64,000 bases of DNA, from assembly GCA_009767595.1 (NCBI GenBank), contig VSDK01021883.1, positions 205,084-269,083 on the forward strand. Direction: 5' to 3'. Shown in pieces: positions 50,275 through 62,153 of the stretch. This DNA is from Symbiodinium kawagutii. Lineage: Eukaryota; Sar; Dinophyceae; Suessiales; Symbiodiniaceae. The notes beneath the pieces are model-generated. The model did not search any database. It had not been told where the DNA came from and saw only the letters and a program-made list of their open reading frames with translations. Within the stretch, counting starts at the first letter, position 1, and every line of letters begins with the position of its first letter. Both the position numbers and the translations under genes were made by a program.

Positions 50275-52936
50275 GCAGTGGAATACAACAAGTCCGAAGC
50301 TCCAGCAATTCTGCGCAGTTTCGACCCATTCAGTCCTCGTGGCAAGGGCACTGATGAATTGAAACAGTCCCAGACTCCCAGGGACTCTTTGCAGAACTGC
50401 GAACAGTCTTGGGCCGATCCTGCCGGTCAAGTACCACGGTTTGATGGAAACCAATGAGAGCACCTCAGTTTCTCCCTATGCCGCAGAAATGAGAAGGCCA
50501 ATCATTCTTAAGGAAGAAATGCTGCCGCCCAGCTGCACAAGAAGCAGCCGTAACCCCAGCATATGCAAGGAGGAATGACCGAAATTGCATTCCAGAAGCC
50601 AGGAATTCCTGATGTCACAATTTGAAGCGGATCTTCATGCATCAAAAACAGCTCTGGAAAATACAGAAGCAGCTCTCACCTCCATAGTGCTGTTAACATT
50701 TTTTAGATCTGCAGCTCTCACCTCAGCACTTGGAGACTTGGCCATCAAAAGAATTCTGAGCGTGTTCACATCTTTTTTTAGATACAAAGAAAGAATTCTA
50801 TTAATTTTCTTCTTTTTACATCAGAAGCAGAGCATTCTGTGCCCTTTGCCTTGGAAGCAGCGGCAGCTCGCCGAGCATCACTTTCAGATGCCTCGAGATA
50901 TTCGATGGTGGAGCAAAAACAAGAAAGCCCACGGTCACGTGGAAGATCGGGAGCACAAGAACAGGGAACCAAAGGAACCACCAACAAGGAAGCTATGCCA
51001 ATCAGTTCTTGGAGACAAAGCAAGAAACATATCCATACAAGGTGTGACAACGGCAAACTACAAACCAAGTAAGTGAGTGTGTTCGATAACGAAACCAAGC
51101 CAGCTCATCAAATCAGAAAAGAAGAAAGCAAGGAAAGCAACCAAAGGGGGAGTTGTGCTTGCTCTACCTCCTCTATTCATTGTTTCCCTTTACCCTTGCA
51201 TATTCTTGTTCCCTACAATAAGAGGTCCAAAAAGCAAAGACTCAGCTCCTGATGCGACACCAGAAAGTTGCACCAACTAGGAAAGTCAAGAAAATTTTTG
51301 GTGAGTTGTCAGTTGGAGTTCCTGGAGATGACAGATCAATTGAAGGTACTTTATAGGCCCCATGAACCGCGGTGGTTCAAAGACAATCAACTACAGCTAA
51401 GTGCACACAGGAAGTGCAATGTGAAGAAATTAGCTGTATGCTGATGCGTTCTGACCAGATTGGGCAAGTCATGAAAACAAAAGTCAAATGTATACAATGT
51501 TCTTTACAACGTTTCTTACAATGTGTTTACAATGTATGCCTAAATTGATACAATATTTCTCCCAGAGCCTGCAGAGGCGGTCATTGCGAAGCTCCACGTT
51601 CCATTCCAAAACCCCAAATTGCATAACTGTACCACAAGCTTTACAACTTAAAAAAATCGACATCGGGATGATCATTCCTTTTTTCTTGGATATTTTTGTG
51701 GGGCAATGACTGCAGTCAGAAACTCTGAGGCGTCTGCTGCCACGAAGATGGTCAGCAGAGCACCGGCAACCGGTAGCACAACCTGTAGCCACAGTCAATT
51801 GAAATGTCAAACAAATGATATAAATATATAGAATCCATATCTGTTTCCATCTGCTATCTGCCCAACCTCTCACAACGAAAACCTTGCCTCACTGGCGGAG
51901 AAGACAAGCCAAGGTTGCAGAACGCAGGCGGCAGAGAGGACTCCCACCAGGGAGAAAGTGCGAAACCATCCGCGCCTCGTGTACCTGAAAGCTTCAGCAC
52001 CCGTGGCAACTCACTCAACGTGTACCTTAAGCACTACAAGTACCTCACCTATCACTCAACTTGTTGTGTTTTTATGTTTGTGTTTTTTGGGAACAGCTCA
52101 ACGTGCTGTGCCAACTTATTCTTTTTCCGTCGGCGTTAAGTTTCCTTCTCTTGCCCTATGTTTGGGATTATCTAGTGCAAAATTACACCAACACCGCAGG
52201 GATTTGGCGGAAGCAAATGCTGGCTGCACTTGGCAGCCCACACGTTGACGTCACGCATGGCAGCAGCACCTGGTGGAAGCAGCACCCTGGCTCCAAAGCG
52301 CACACACTGCACGTCACCCGATGGCACCCGATGGCACCCGATGGCACCCGACGGCACCCTGGCTCCAAAGCGCAACTCTTGAAGAAAGGAAACCAAATAC
52401 TTTAGCTTCGAAAGCATGGCCGGGGTCTCTACCTGCACTTTCTGGAAGTTGAGAGTCAAGAAGAATTATTTAAATCGCAACAATGCACAGCTACACGTTC
52501 TCTTGAATTGACTATGGCATAACCAACAGTGGCTTTCGCGAAAAGTACTCTACCCAGCACGAACGAAGTCCTTCAGAAAGGACACAAAGGGAATCTCTAG
52601 AGATTCTAAGTACTTATCTCTTTGTTTGTGAGGCCTGCAGTACAAGTCCTGGTGGATTCACATGCTGAGCTCATGCTTGTTCTGCCTCGTCAATGAGCGG
52701 ATCTCGTTCAGGTCTGATTGAACACTTTTCACTGCCTGCAGCACTGCACACAACAAGAAGAAAAACAGTGAAAAGTGCAATGTGTGTGTGTGTGAATATT
52801 TGGATTGCCATGGGATTGCCATTGGATTCTGTTCGTGTGAACTAACTGGGTTTGCACCCTCGCACGGACCGCCTGGTCTGATGCTGCCGGTTTGTAGGCA
52901 TCTGCAGGGTTACTATCCTCCCAGAACGTGGGTATC
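50275..52936 (-). CDS. Copy B, exons 22-30 (membrane-helix section)
   Basis: Exons: 52873-52936 (TFWEDSNPADAYKPAASDQ), 52686-52735 (AVKSVQSDLNEIRSLT), 51888-51984 (FRTFSLVGVLSAACVLQPWL), 51738-51782 (VVLPVAGALLTIFVA), 50850-50891 (ASESDARRAAAASK), 50680-50721 (VRAADLKNVNSTME), 50537-50608 (FRSFLLAYAGVTAASC), 50420-50463 (VLSLVSIKPWYLTG) and 50275-50335 (TEWVETAQNCWSFGLVVFHC). All nine match copy A in length. Donors: GC, GC, GC, GC, GC, GT, GC, GA, GT; three differ in type from copy A. One intron (50,609-50,679) is only 71 bases. Hydrophobic segments correspond to those in copy A. Confidence 0.85.
52312..52366. repeat. 10-bp tandem repeat (CGATGGCACC)n
   Basis: Four to five units in the copy B intron between exons 23 and 24, flanked by a repeated CACCCTGGCTCCAAAGCGCA segment at about 52,282 and 52,354. 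Confidence 0.85.
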
Positions 52937-53273
52937 CTGTAGCAGGTATGCAATCGATTCCACAAACGATTGCACAAAGTCGTCTGGAAGAAAATGAAGT
53001 GAGAACAGGCATCCAAGTGACAAGGGCTTCAAGAGAAGCCAAACTTACAACATAAGTATGCAGGACAATCGAATATTCGTGTGACATGGCTTAATTCACA
53101 TTTGGAATGATATCTTAGAGTCTTTCGAACCTGTTTCGACCCTGAAATATCTGAAGGTGAAGGCAACACCGAAATTACCAGAGGACTCCGAACAACAACC
53201 GTGCCCACGCACACCGAAGCGAAGTGGAGGTGCTAAGGTGTGTCAACTGTACTTGTTTCTTCATTGCAAAAGT

Positions 53274-54178
53274 TCACGGCTTTAGCAAAAAAGGCGGCAC
53301 TGATGGGTGCTGTACCCTTTTTTGAACTTTTCCTGGGTCTGAAGATTGTACCTGCAGCTCAAGAACCTGTCTCTCCGAGAGCTCGCTTTGAGCAATCATT
53401 TGTTGTCTGGTCTTAACGCGAATCTGAGCCCAACATACGAAAGGAGGTAAGAGGATGTAAGAATGATCGCGAAAAAAAGTGAGGTTGTGTATACATGTTT
53501 GATATGTTCTTGAAGAGATGGATGTCTTTCCCAAACAAGTCGATATTTCACAACATTCGTGCCAAATGGATCCCAAATGGGATCCAAAAACAGACCTACG
53601 TAGCGAAATAATGCCCAAGGGAACAGTTCTGGCCCATGGAGGCAAACACCCAAGGTGGGCATAAGATGTGCCCAACATCGGGTCTATAGGATGGGCCTCA
53701 GATATCCTGCGTGGGTCCAAAACGAACCTTTGCGCTTCACAAAAAAAATTATGGCTTTTCTTTGACCCTCGACACCCTATGCAGGTGGTCTCAGCCGCGA
53801 AGCGGCCGGAAGATTGAAAGACATTTGAAAGACTCATCAAGAATTCATCAAAGATCTCTTTCAAGACTCTTTCTTCTTTTTCGATTTGGATCTTCGTTTT
53901 TTCCATTCGGCTCAAAGCCTTGGGGATCTGTGCAGATTGGACGTGAGCCCGTTGATGCCTTGAAATTCCTCGTCGGACTCTCCGCAACAAATTCGAAGGG
54001 GACAGCACTCTGCTTCCAGTGCCCTTCCTGCCAGTCGTTTGCAACCTGGAGAGCAGTTGACAAAGCCCTCATTTCGCTGGTGTCTCGTCTGTGTTCAAAG
54101 TCTTCCTGTGTCTTTCTTTCAATCATTTTGAAACCACTGCCAATTCCTGGGTCTCGTCCCAGAAAAGACACAGGCTAA
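53274..54178. other. Copy B-specific insert with a 256-codon open frame
   Basis: The intron between exons 21 and 22 is about 2.8 kb in copy B but 0.88 kb in copy A. This part of it is stop-free for 256 codons on the minus strand (53,274-54,044), with a further overlapping minus frame (53,848-54,171) and a 155-codon plus frame. The minus frame contains helical pieces (MEKTKIQIEKEERVLKEIFD, VKTRQQMIAQSELSERQVLE). A 20-base perfect palindrome lies at 53,567-53,586. It may be an inserted retro-copy or an exon kept only in copy B; I cannot tell which. Confidence 0.35.
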
Positions 54179-54479
54179 GCTCAGGGCAAAGGCAACCGAC
54201 TCGGTTCCACAGAAAAATCTGAGACCCGCCGAAGCAATGGCCATGGTTCTTCCTGCACAGAGATCAAAACTTTGTTAAGATTCATGTCTTATTTTTCTCC
54301 TGTCCATGTCTGATTCTAAATCCATGTCTGTCATTTCACGTCCACCTTCCGCAGCACTTGCATATCTTTCACATCCTTAGAGGCATAAAGGCTACAGCAA
54401 GTGCTAGCAAGTCGACTGTCTACAGCAAGAGCAACTGAAAGGCTAACGCTAGCTTTCGCGATGAAGACATTCCCCGTGG

Positions 54480-54589
54480 TAGACATGCTGATCGTGCTGA
54501 TTGTGCTGCTGATGCTGACGATGACGATGCTGCTAGTGATGATGACAACGATGATGACAATGACGATAACGATGACGACCATCAACATC

Positions 54590-54632
<43 letters not shown>

Positions 54633-54901
54633 CGATGACGATGACGATGACAATCACGATCACGATCACGATCACGATCACGATGATGATGACGATGACG
54701 ATGACGATGACGACGACGACGATAATGACGATGACGACGACGATGATGAGGATGATGACGGTGATGAGGATGATGACGATGATGAGGATGATGAGGATGA
54801 TGAGGATGATGAGGATGATGAGGATGATGAGGATGATGAGGATGATGAGGATGATGAGGATGATGAGGATGATGAGGATGATGAGGATGATGAGGATGAT
54901 G

Positions 54902-54950
<49 letters not shown>

Positions 54951-54993
54951 CGACGACGACGACGACAATGAGGATGATGATGATGATGATGAT

Positions 54994-55039
<46 letters not shown>

Positions 55040-55094
55040 NNNNNNNNNNNNNNNNNNNNNNNNNNNNNNNNNNNNNGATGACGATGACGATGAC

Positions 55095-55148
<54 letters not shown>

Positions 55149-55290
55149 CATGATGTTGATGATGATGACGACGACAACGTCCACAAACCGCAACGACGAC
55201 AACAACGAGGACGATGCCGGCGACGGCGACGACGATGACGATGATGACGACAACGATGATGGTCATAATGACGGTGATGATGAATGGTGA
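54480..55290. repeat. (GAT/GAC/GAG)n microsatellite, about 0.8 kb
   Basis: Nearly pure trinucleotide array with higher-order blocks, for example GATGATGAG nonamers from about 54,780 to 54,910. It is interrupted by the assembly gap. It lies in the copy B intron between exons 21 and 22. The long Met/Thr, Ser and Ile frames here are repeat artefacts. Confidence 0.96.
55040..55076. other. Assembly gap inside the GAT/GAC array
   Basis: Thirty-seven undetermined bases within the trinucleotide array; true array length is unknown. Confidence 0.99.
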
Positions 55291-55768
55291 CTGTGAGGAC
55301 ACTCTAGGTGCCAACCTGCTTGTATACATATTTAGTATATATATATATATAGAGAGAGAGATATATATATATATATATAGATATAGATATGTATGCACAT
55401 GTGCATATACGTATGGATGTATATGTCGATCGTAGTTGAATCTTCAGTGCATTGCCAACAAAAACAACCTTTTGTGAAGCAGACTTACATCCACAAATGG
55501 ATGCTTAAGATGTGCATACCCGATCCACTTCATTACTTCAACTCAGTCCAGATTCAGACACATTGTCAGATAACACACATACATGATGTAGGTTAACTAA
55601 CAAAGATTCGCTGCAACTGCAGTCAGCATCATTGTGCCGATTCCAAAGCTATCAACCCTGCCTATGGCACAACTAAACCATAAATTAAAAATTCTATTTA
55701 TACCAATACTGATACTTGTAACAGGCCAAGGCGGGGCCTCTCGTTTACTGGATCCACTGACAAGTCTC

Positions 55769-58296
55769 CTGAGCCAGCTGTTGAGAAGCCTTCTGGGACT
55801 GCCTGGATGCAGAAAAGAAGCGTGACGCATCTGCAAATCCACCATGCCAGAAGAGAGGCTATCCACAAATCTCTTTCGCATCAAAAAGAAAGGCAAAGAA
55901 AATAGATTCCTAAAAACATGTACTAACAATGCACCAAAATCGTGTATGATAGCTGGGATGTATAGATATAACTTGGGTCAGGGCTTGGTCTCTGTTCGAG
56001 GGCTCGAGCTTTGGTCAGACTTTAAAACTCTGCCTGTTGTTGGATTTGAGATGGCTTTGTACGGGGGCTCTTTAAGGTTTATCCAAGATTTTATCTAGTT
56101 TATTTCTTCTTGTTTGCAACTTGGTTGCGGGTGTCAGGAAGGTGTTGCCATTCTGTCATAGTTTTTCAAGGTCTCTTCAGGGTCCATCAGTTCATTTCGG
56201 GGCGTTTTTTAGGGTTGGTTTCCTATCCTCGTCCTACCTTCCCTTTTTGCTTCCCACATGTCCTCGTTCCTTACTGCATGCCCTCAATCCTTTCTTCAGC
56301 CTTTTTTCCATGTTTCTTTGCCTTCTTGTTTTAATGAAACGTTGATTTTTGAGACTCTCAACCAAAGGTGCCCTAGCCACCCCCCAAACAAAGCACATCA
56401 CACTGATCTAAGGGAGGCCTGTTCACATCAAATGAGCGAGCAAAGACCGCGGCACCCAAGGCTGGAAAAAGTGCACACCTCGAGGCAAGCGGCGGTAAGC
56501 TAAAGTCAAAACGGAAAAAGAATATATGAAATCGATAGGAACGTACAGAAATGCAATGGACAGCTTAAAATTGTGCAGCATGAAGCTGAATCAACTGGAA
56601 GTGTCTCTGTTGCAAAACGATAATTCTTACTGATTACCAGTATAGCACAGATGCAAGGCAGAAGTCATTGCTGGAAAGGGGACGAATCGCCATACATTTT
56701 CCACAACGTTCACAGCTTGTCAATTCTGCCAAGAGGCAACGGCAGTGAATACTCCACTAGTGCAGTTGCAATCAAAGTGCTGACCTGATTTAATCAATTT
56801 GCAGTTCCAATTGGTCAATTAAGGTTCTGAAGCGGTTCCAATGTCAAACTGAGAAACGGACAACCGCCAGAGCAGTTCGGTACGGTAAGGCTCGGGTCGA
56901 AAACTGCGCCAACTGTGACCAAGCGTCAGCTGTGGCAACAACACATCCCGCTCTGGCGACACTGCCTTCCGAGAAATCACACAAGGAGACTTTCATGAAC
57001 AGAGAGTCACAAAGTGAATAGTAAAAGATTCATAAAGTGGAGTGATTTTTTTTGCAAAGTCTCCTTTCAACTTCTTTAAACTATATATCAGAAACAAATT
57101 GGACACGGAGCAATGTGAAAGTGTTCTCCCATCCCGTAGCTCAAGTCGCTGGAATCACTGGTACTAAAACATACTAAAACTATGTGTGAATTTTCTTTAG
57201 TGTCAGCCCCTTGGCAGCGACATCTTTGAAAATCCTGTGTGCGACTTCATCACTCTCTCACAGATTTCGATAGCCTTTAGAATAGTGATGAATGCTTTTG
57301 CCAAGCAAGTTCCGGAAATTTAACCTGAGAAGGAGGGAACGAAAGCCAGTGGAAAAATGGAAGGAAAAAAGAGAAGGGACGGGGTTGCAAGGCAATAAAA
57401 GAAAGAAGCACAGAATCAACATCAGCAACAAGGTGACAGAGAGAAAACTTCGCAAAGAACGGCCAACAGCAAAGAAGAACAGCCTGTGACCGACAGAGCT
57501 AATCTGACAAAGAACCACCAGCAGCAACACGGCACAGACCGAGGAATTGTTAAATCGCTCTGCCGAGATGTGATGAAGCTAGATATTCTTGTACCCAGTG
57601 CTCAATGGCTTTGCCGAGCTATTTTGTACCTAAATATGCATATACTTAGGCATCATTAAATGACTCTGCCCAGACATTTTGTAGCTATGTGTGCCTTTAC
57701 CTCGGCATCAGTGAATGGCTCTGCGGAGACATCTTGCCCTGTATCAAGAAACCTTGGCATAATTCAGTAGCTCTACATAAGCCTTTTGCAGCTAGATTCG
57801 CCTATACTTGCGTATACCTATGCACCATTAAGCACTTTTGCCAAACCATTTTGTGGCTTGGTATGCGTATACTGAGGAATTTTGCAAACGGCTCTGCAAA
57901 GACATTTCGTGGATAACGCAACTCCACAGAAACATCAGGTGACCAGGGGGTCTCAGAGGGGGGACCTGGGGGTCATGCAAGGCACCGTCAGCTAATTGCT
58001 TTGCGGTACATGCCCCTCAAAAAGCACTGCCCGCAGAAAGGACAGCGCAAGATTTTGGAGTTCTTCAGCGACCTCCCCACAGACGCCAAAGGCAACTTGA
58101 GGAAGTTCACTTCTACCCTACCAATGTCTTTGCTTTCGTTGGATCTTCCTGGCCTGTGGCATTTGCCAGCTGCATTGAACTTTCTGCCATTGCGATAGCA
58201 ATTTCAGCAGCAAAGGCAGCACAGGCTATGGTTGCTCGCCCATAGAGGTCACAAGGGAAACTGACAGCAAGAGCAGCTGGAATCATCCACCATCTC
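55769..58296 (-). CDS. Copy B, exons 17-21
   Basis: Exons: 58154-58296 (GRATIACAAFAAEIAIAMAE within 47 codons, preceded by RWWMIPAALAVSFP), 56865-56965 (ARAGCVVATADAWSQLAQFS), 56738-56784 (VSTLIATALVEYSLP), 56419-56478 (CALFPALGAAVFARSFDVN) and 55769-55802 (QSQKASQQLAQ). Each matches copy A in length and phase. The chain of split codons (AA plus G, G plus GC, TT plus G, AG plus G) is what fixes these boundaries. Donors: GC, GT, GC, GC, GA. Exon 19 uses GC where copy A uses GT. Confidence 0.84.
57545..57915. repeat. Diverged ~55-60-bp minisatellite
   Basis: About seven units with the consensus ATGGCTCTGCCGAGACATTT, then TGTAGCTA, a TATGCxTATACTTAGGCATC core and ATTAA, in the intron between copy B exons 17 and 18. 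Unit identity is low, indicating an old array. Confidence 0.65.
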
Positions 58297-58734
58297 CTCA
58301 ATTGAAAGCCGGACGGGAAAGTGAAAGCAAAAAAAAACAAAAAATCAAGATGCTTTAGGAACAGCAGTTGAACAGCATGCTCGAATGCCACTTACTTCGC
58401 AGTGCTCGCTTCCGTCCCTCAGTGTACTTACATCTACTGCATATAGATGTGACGTTCCAGCCCATAAAAAAGAAATAAATGCCATCTAGCAAAAGGATGC
58501 AAAAGGGGTGATGCAAAATGGTCTGAAAAAGTGTATCAAAGCAGCTTTCTGAACTGTGGCTAAGGATGGGTCTTGAGGCAGGGCAGTGAAATACGCAAAG
58601 GATTGCACTCGATTCGTTTGTTGGTGCATAGAGCCGGGGGTCTCTTGATGCCACCTAGTGACTCTTCTGACAATCTTGAGGTGTCTAAATGATAATGACG
58701 CAACATCGTGGTGATGCTGGTGTTGATGAGGGTG

Positions 58735-58745
58735 TTGATGTTGCT

Positions 58746-58776
<31 letters not shown>

Positions 58777-58990
58777 ATGATGACGACGACGACGATGAGG
58801 AGGAGGAGGAGGAAGAGGATAAGGAAGAGGATGAGGATAGTGATGTTGATGATGAAATGATAGTGATGGCGACAATGATCGTCATGATGACGATACTCAT
58901 GATAGTGAGAAGCATGACGGTAAAAAAAAGACTGACAGTGTGACTCTATCGAGGAGGATGATGATGATGATGACGACGACGACGACGACA
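58735..58990. repeat. (GAT)n/(GAG)n/(GAC)n microsatellite
   Basis: Interrupted trinucleotide tracts in the intron between the large exon and exon 17 of copy B. Poly-Ser, poly-Asp/Glu and His-rich open frames here are artefacts. Confidence 0.9.
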
Positions 58991-59210
58991 ACAATAATGA
59001 CGGAATAGTATTGCAACTACAGTGCCAAACTGCAGGCCCACCAACGCAGGAGGGGAGACCTAGGGGGAATCGGAACCAAGCATCTGCCAGTGCTTAGTTC
59101 CCATTGAGTAGTCTCATTGAAACATGTTGATAATATGTTTGATGCGTCCTATGTGACAATCAGAGATTCCATTCTACCTTTCACTCTTCTCATTTCAAAC
59201 AGGGCGCTGC

Positions 59211-60169
59211 TTCCAAAATCTCTTGGGTGGCGCAATTGGGGTAGCATCGACACATCTCATGGAAGCCGCAACAAATCGTTCCACCTTTCGTCGGCGTTGC
59301 ATGGCGACCGAACATGCAGTGTAGGCTGGGATAACCATCAGCATGGCCAGGGACTTCCAGAGTGTTGTCAAGTTCAAGACAGAGGAAAGGCCAGTGGCGA
59401 TGGTTGCGAGCGTTGCAATAGCAACGTCTGTGGGGAAGGCAGCATAGGCAAGGTGCCCACGGCCCAAGAAGGTCTCTGCCCTTGCTTCCTTTGTGAGAAG
59501 AAAAGCTGTTTGTCTCTTGGCAATTGCAACTGCTGATTTCCCAGCAGTTTCTTGCCAGGCTGTGGCCAGTCCAACAGTTCCAGTTGCAAGGGGCAGCAAA
59601 AGTTCAGCTCCTCCAACATTGCTAAGCAGCAAAGGGGAGGCCAGACTCCCTAAAACAAAGACGCCTGCTACAGAAACAACCTGCCAGCCGCTTTCCGAAA
59701 GCGTCTGTTGGATTGCTTTAGCCTCACTTTGCAAATCATCAACGATTTTCTGTACGTCTGACTCCACTGTTGACCTCACTGGAAGCAAAGCCTGCGAAGG
59801 TGGGTTCGTCACAACGACATTCCTCCCCTTTTTGCCAGCCTCCGTTGTGGTTCCAAAGGACTGCGAAAGCATGCCCATCTCTCCCGAAAGCAAATGGACT
59901 CTTCGCCGCTGGTCTCGTGCAAGTCCGCGAAATTCTCGGCTCTCTCCCGGAGTCAAAGCTTTCAGCTCCGTACGAATCTGATCAGTTACGTCATCTTGTG
60001 TGAAATCGCGCTGAAGATCCTTAAACTCCGAAACTGCAGCAGAGATCGTGTCCACATTCGCCTCCAGACCCTCCATAGCGCGCTTGGCCGCTTCGTTTTC
60101 CAAATACGAAGCATCTGCTTCAGATCGTGCAGTCACAGCACTCACAGTGGACCAGAAGGTGCTGGCCAC
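59211..60169 (-). CDS. Copy B, exon 16 (large 959-base exon)
   Basis: A 319-codon exon entered after CCCAG|G, starting VASTFWSTVSAVTARSEADA and ending in RFW plus two bases. Its layout matches copy A: a charged helical half (ARDQRRRVHLLSGEMGMLSQ), then WQVVSVAGVFVLGSLASPLL and LLLPLATGTVGLATAW as probable membrane helices, then KRQTAFLLTKEARAETFLGR and LWKSLAMLMVIPAYTACSVA. It is five codons shorter, through small indels in the variable stretch between the helical half and the first hydrophobic block. The donor is GC (GCAGCG) where copy A has GA. The open frame continues both ways into introns (to 59,195 and 60,514), which a simple ORF call would wrongly include. Confidence 0.92.
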
Positions 60170-60358
60170 CTGGGAGTGCCAGGTTCGCGACAGCATCAAA
60201 TATGACAATAAAATATGTATATCAATTATACTACATATACATAAATATATATATATAGAATCAATCACAGTAGCTTTACAAAGTCTATCAAAATTAAAAG
60301 GGACAAAAATGGCAATTCCAATTTTGAAATGTGAAAACTGTAAAACTAAGCTCCCTGC

Positions 60359-61811
60359 TGCAGGCCACACGGAGAAAGAAGCTAGGGTCTTCGAGAATTC
60401 TGCAGCAACAGATGCAATGCCCAAGCTACTGGCACTCATAGCAGTGTTGGCTCCCAAAATTGCAGAGTCTGCCTGAGCCTGCCGAGATCTACAGAGTCCC
60501 GAGAAAGTGAACACAGTGAGATACTAGTGAGCGGATAATTCACAAGACATTTCAAGATATTTCAAGACCTTGGTCACACATGGAGACAGAGCGAATGGAG
60601 AGTCCCAAGCGGATGTGGCTGGTCCCATCTGGTCTCTCACCTGAGCGAAAAAGAGCTCTGACAGAGCTGACTGCCGAGATTGCGCTGCAACTCGTCTCTC
60701 AGCATCAGCGAAGTTCTTTTCGGCAACGAGAAAGCCTCAACAAATCCATGGATTGCATGGGTTCAGTGGACGAAACACATTGATTGAACCCAACTTCACC
60801 CACAGGCGCCACTGACTCTGAGCTCGCAACTGATTGCTGCCACTGACGCTGCACTTGCAGACACGACTACGGCAATCTCATCAGCTGCTTCTGTTAAAGC
60901 TTCGATTGAGAGCACATTGTCGAACCTTGGACAAGACTGTTCAGGGTCTGTTCAAAAGTACTCTTGCCGGTAGTGGACCATGCATACAAATTCACATCAT
61001 GTCACTTTGCCAGCGGAAGCAAAGAGATGACAATTCCGAAGATCGCCAGCAGAACTCGGTCTTGTAATTTCACCTCAAAAGGATATTCATGAATTTCTTC
61101 AACTTTTTCTGCCTCTACATCTCGCTTACAAGTTGCACTCGCGCCTCAATTTCGCGATCCTCCATTTCTCTAATCTCGTCGTCTCCAGCATCATCCTAAT
61201 GTTGCATCTGAACGTCAAGCACTACACTTTTTTCTCCACTACAAGTACTTTCAACCTCCTTCAACATGTACGAAATTGTCCAAACAGAACATACATGGTC
61301 AAATATCAAATAATACATCATCACACATCATCACAGTATTGTTTTGTCACAATGAAACCTACACATCATGCCCGTGCATGTGTGCAAACCAAGTGGAAGT
61401 GCGGTCTAGAGGCAAGCTATTTGGAACAAAGACCAATCGAACAAATCATTAAGACAAATCTGGAGTCACAGAAAGCAGCTCCCAGATCAAATCTAACGCT
61501 TCACAAGGACTGCAGGCAATGTCTATACAAGATCATGGAAGTACAACTGACATTTTGAAGCGTCTCAAGTCTCAACCACAAATAGCCAGCGGAAAAAATC
61601 TACAGCAGCTGATGTGCCTCCAAGGGATTCCGCAACTGAGGAGCAAGTTTGGAATTCACCAACCTGGAAAAGAATGCTCATTGCCACTTCATTGGACTCA
61701 TTGAATCACTAAGAGCTTTGTCACTGACACATTGACGTTCAAAGCTTGGCACTGGAGAAGGGTCTCAGCCCGCGACAAAGCTTGATCATTCGTTGCCACT
61801 GCTCCGAGGAC
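60359..61811 (-). CDS. Copy B, exons 10-15
   Basis: Exons: 61770-61811 (VLGAVATNDQALSR), 61618-61663 (VGEFQTCSSVAESLG), 61006-61073 (VKLQDRVLLAIFGIVISLLP, membrane helix), 60828-60925 (LTEAADEIAVVVSASAASVA within 32 codons), 60641-60735 (FLVAEKNFADAERRVAAQSR) and 60359-60478 (ILGANTAMSASSLGIASVAA). Exon 13 is one codon longer than in copy A. Donors: GC, GC, GT, GC, GT, GC. The intron between exons 12 and 13 is 80 bases, against 612 in copy A. The same phase mismatch between exons 11 and 12 appears in both copies, pointing to one missed exon. Confidence 0.85.
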
Positions 61812-62153
61812 CTTACCAAGGCAGAATTCAGAGGTAAGGGTTTGTATGGGTTTGCCAAGGGAAGCCTATCAAGCGACCAACACAACAAACTTCAACAAGT
61901 TGAATAACTTGTTTAACAAGAGTCCACTTCAACAAGTTCAACAAATCAGAACTCTTTTTGTCTCTTCCCAGAGAGCCCGAGCTGAACAGCCGCAAAAAAA
62001 ACGGCCAAGAGCAGCGAGAAAGCCTTACAGTGGAAAGGCGCTTTGAAGCTGATGAATCAAAGAAAAGTGCTTAAGATTGTAAAGGCCGAAGGGGAAGGAC
62101 AGCCTTCCGGCGCTTCCAAGCTTGAAAATCTATGAAGAATTCGAATCAAACGC

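Noticed and set aside
53567..53586. Perfect 20-base palindrome TGGATCCCAAATGGGATCCA
   Set aside because: A single palindrome of this size has no supporting context such as a stem with U-tract or an operator near a start, so I assign no function.
54331..55398. Very long Ile/Val, Ser and Met-rich frames on both strands
   Set aside because: These read the GAT/GAC trinucleotide array and cross an assembly gap; no coding evidence.
60170..60514. Upstream extension of the large copy B frame through a TA-rich segment
   Set aside because: Paralogue comparison shows an intron from 60,170 to 60,358 between exons 15 and 16; the frame is open there by chance. Only 60,359-60,478 is exonic (exon 15), and the frame beyond 60,478 is intronic again.
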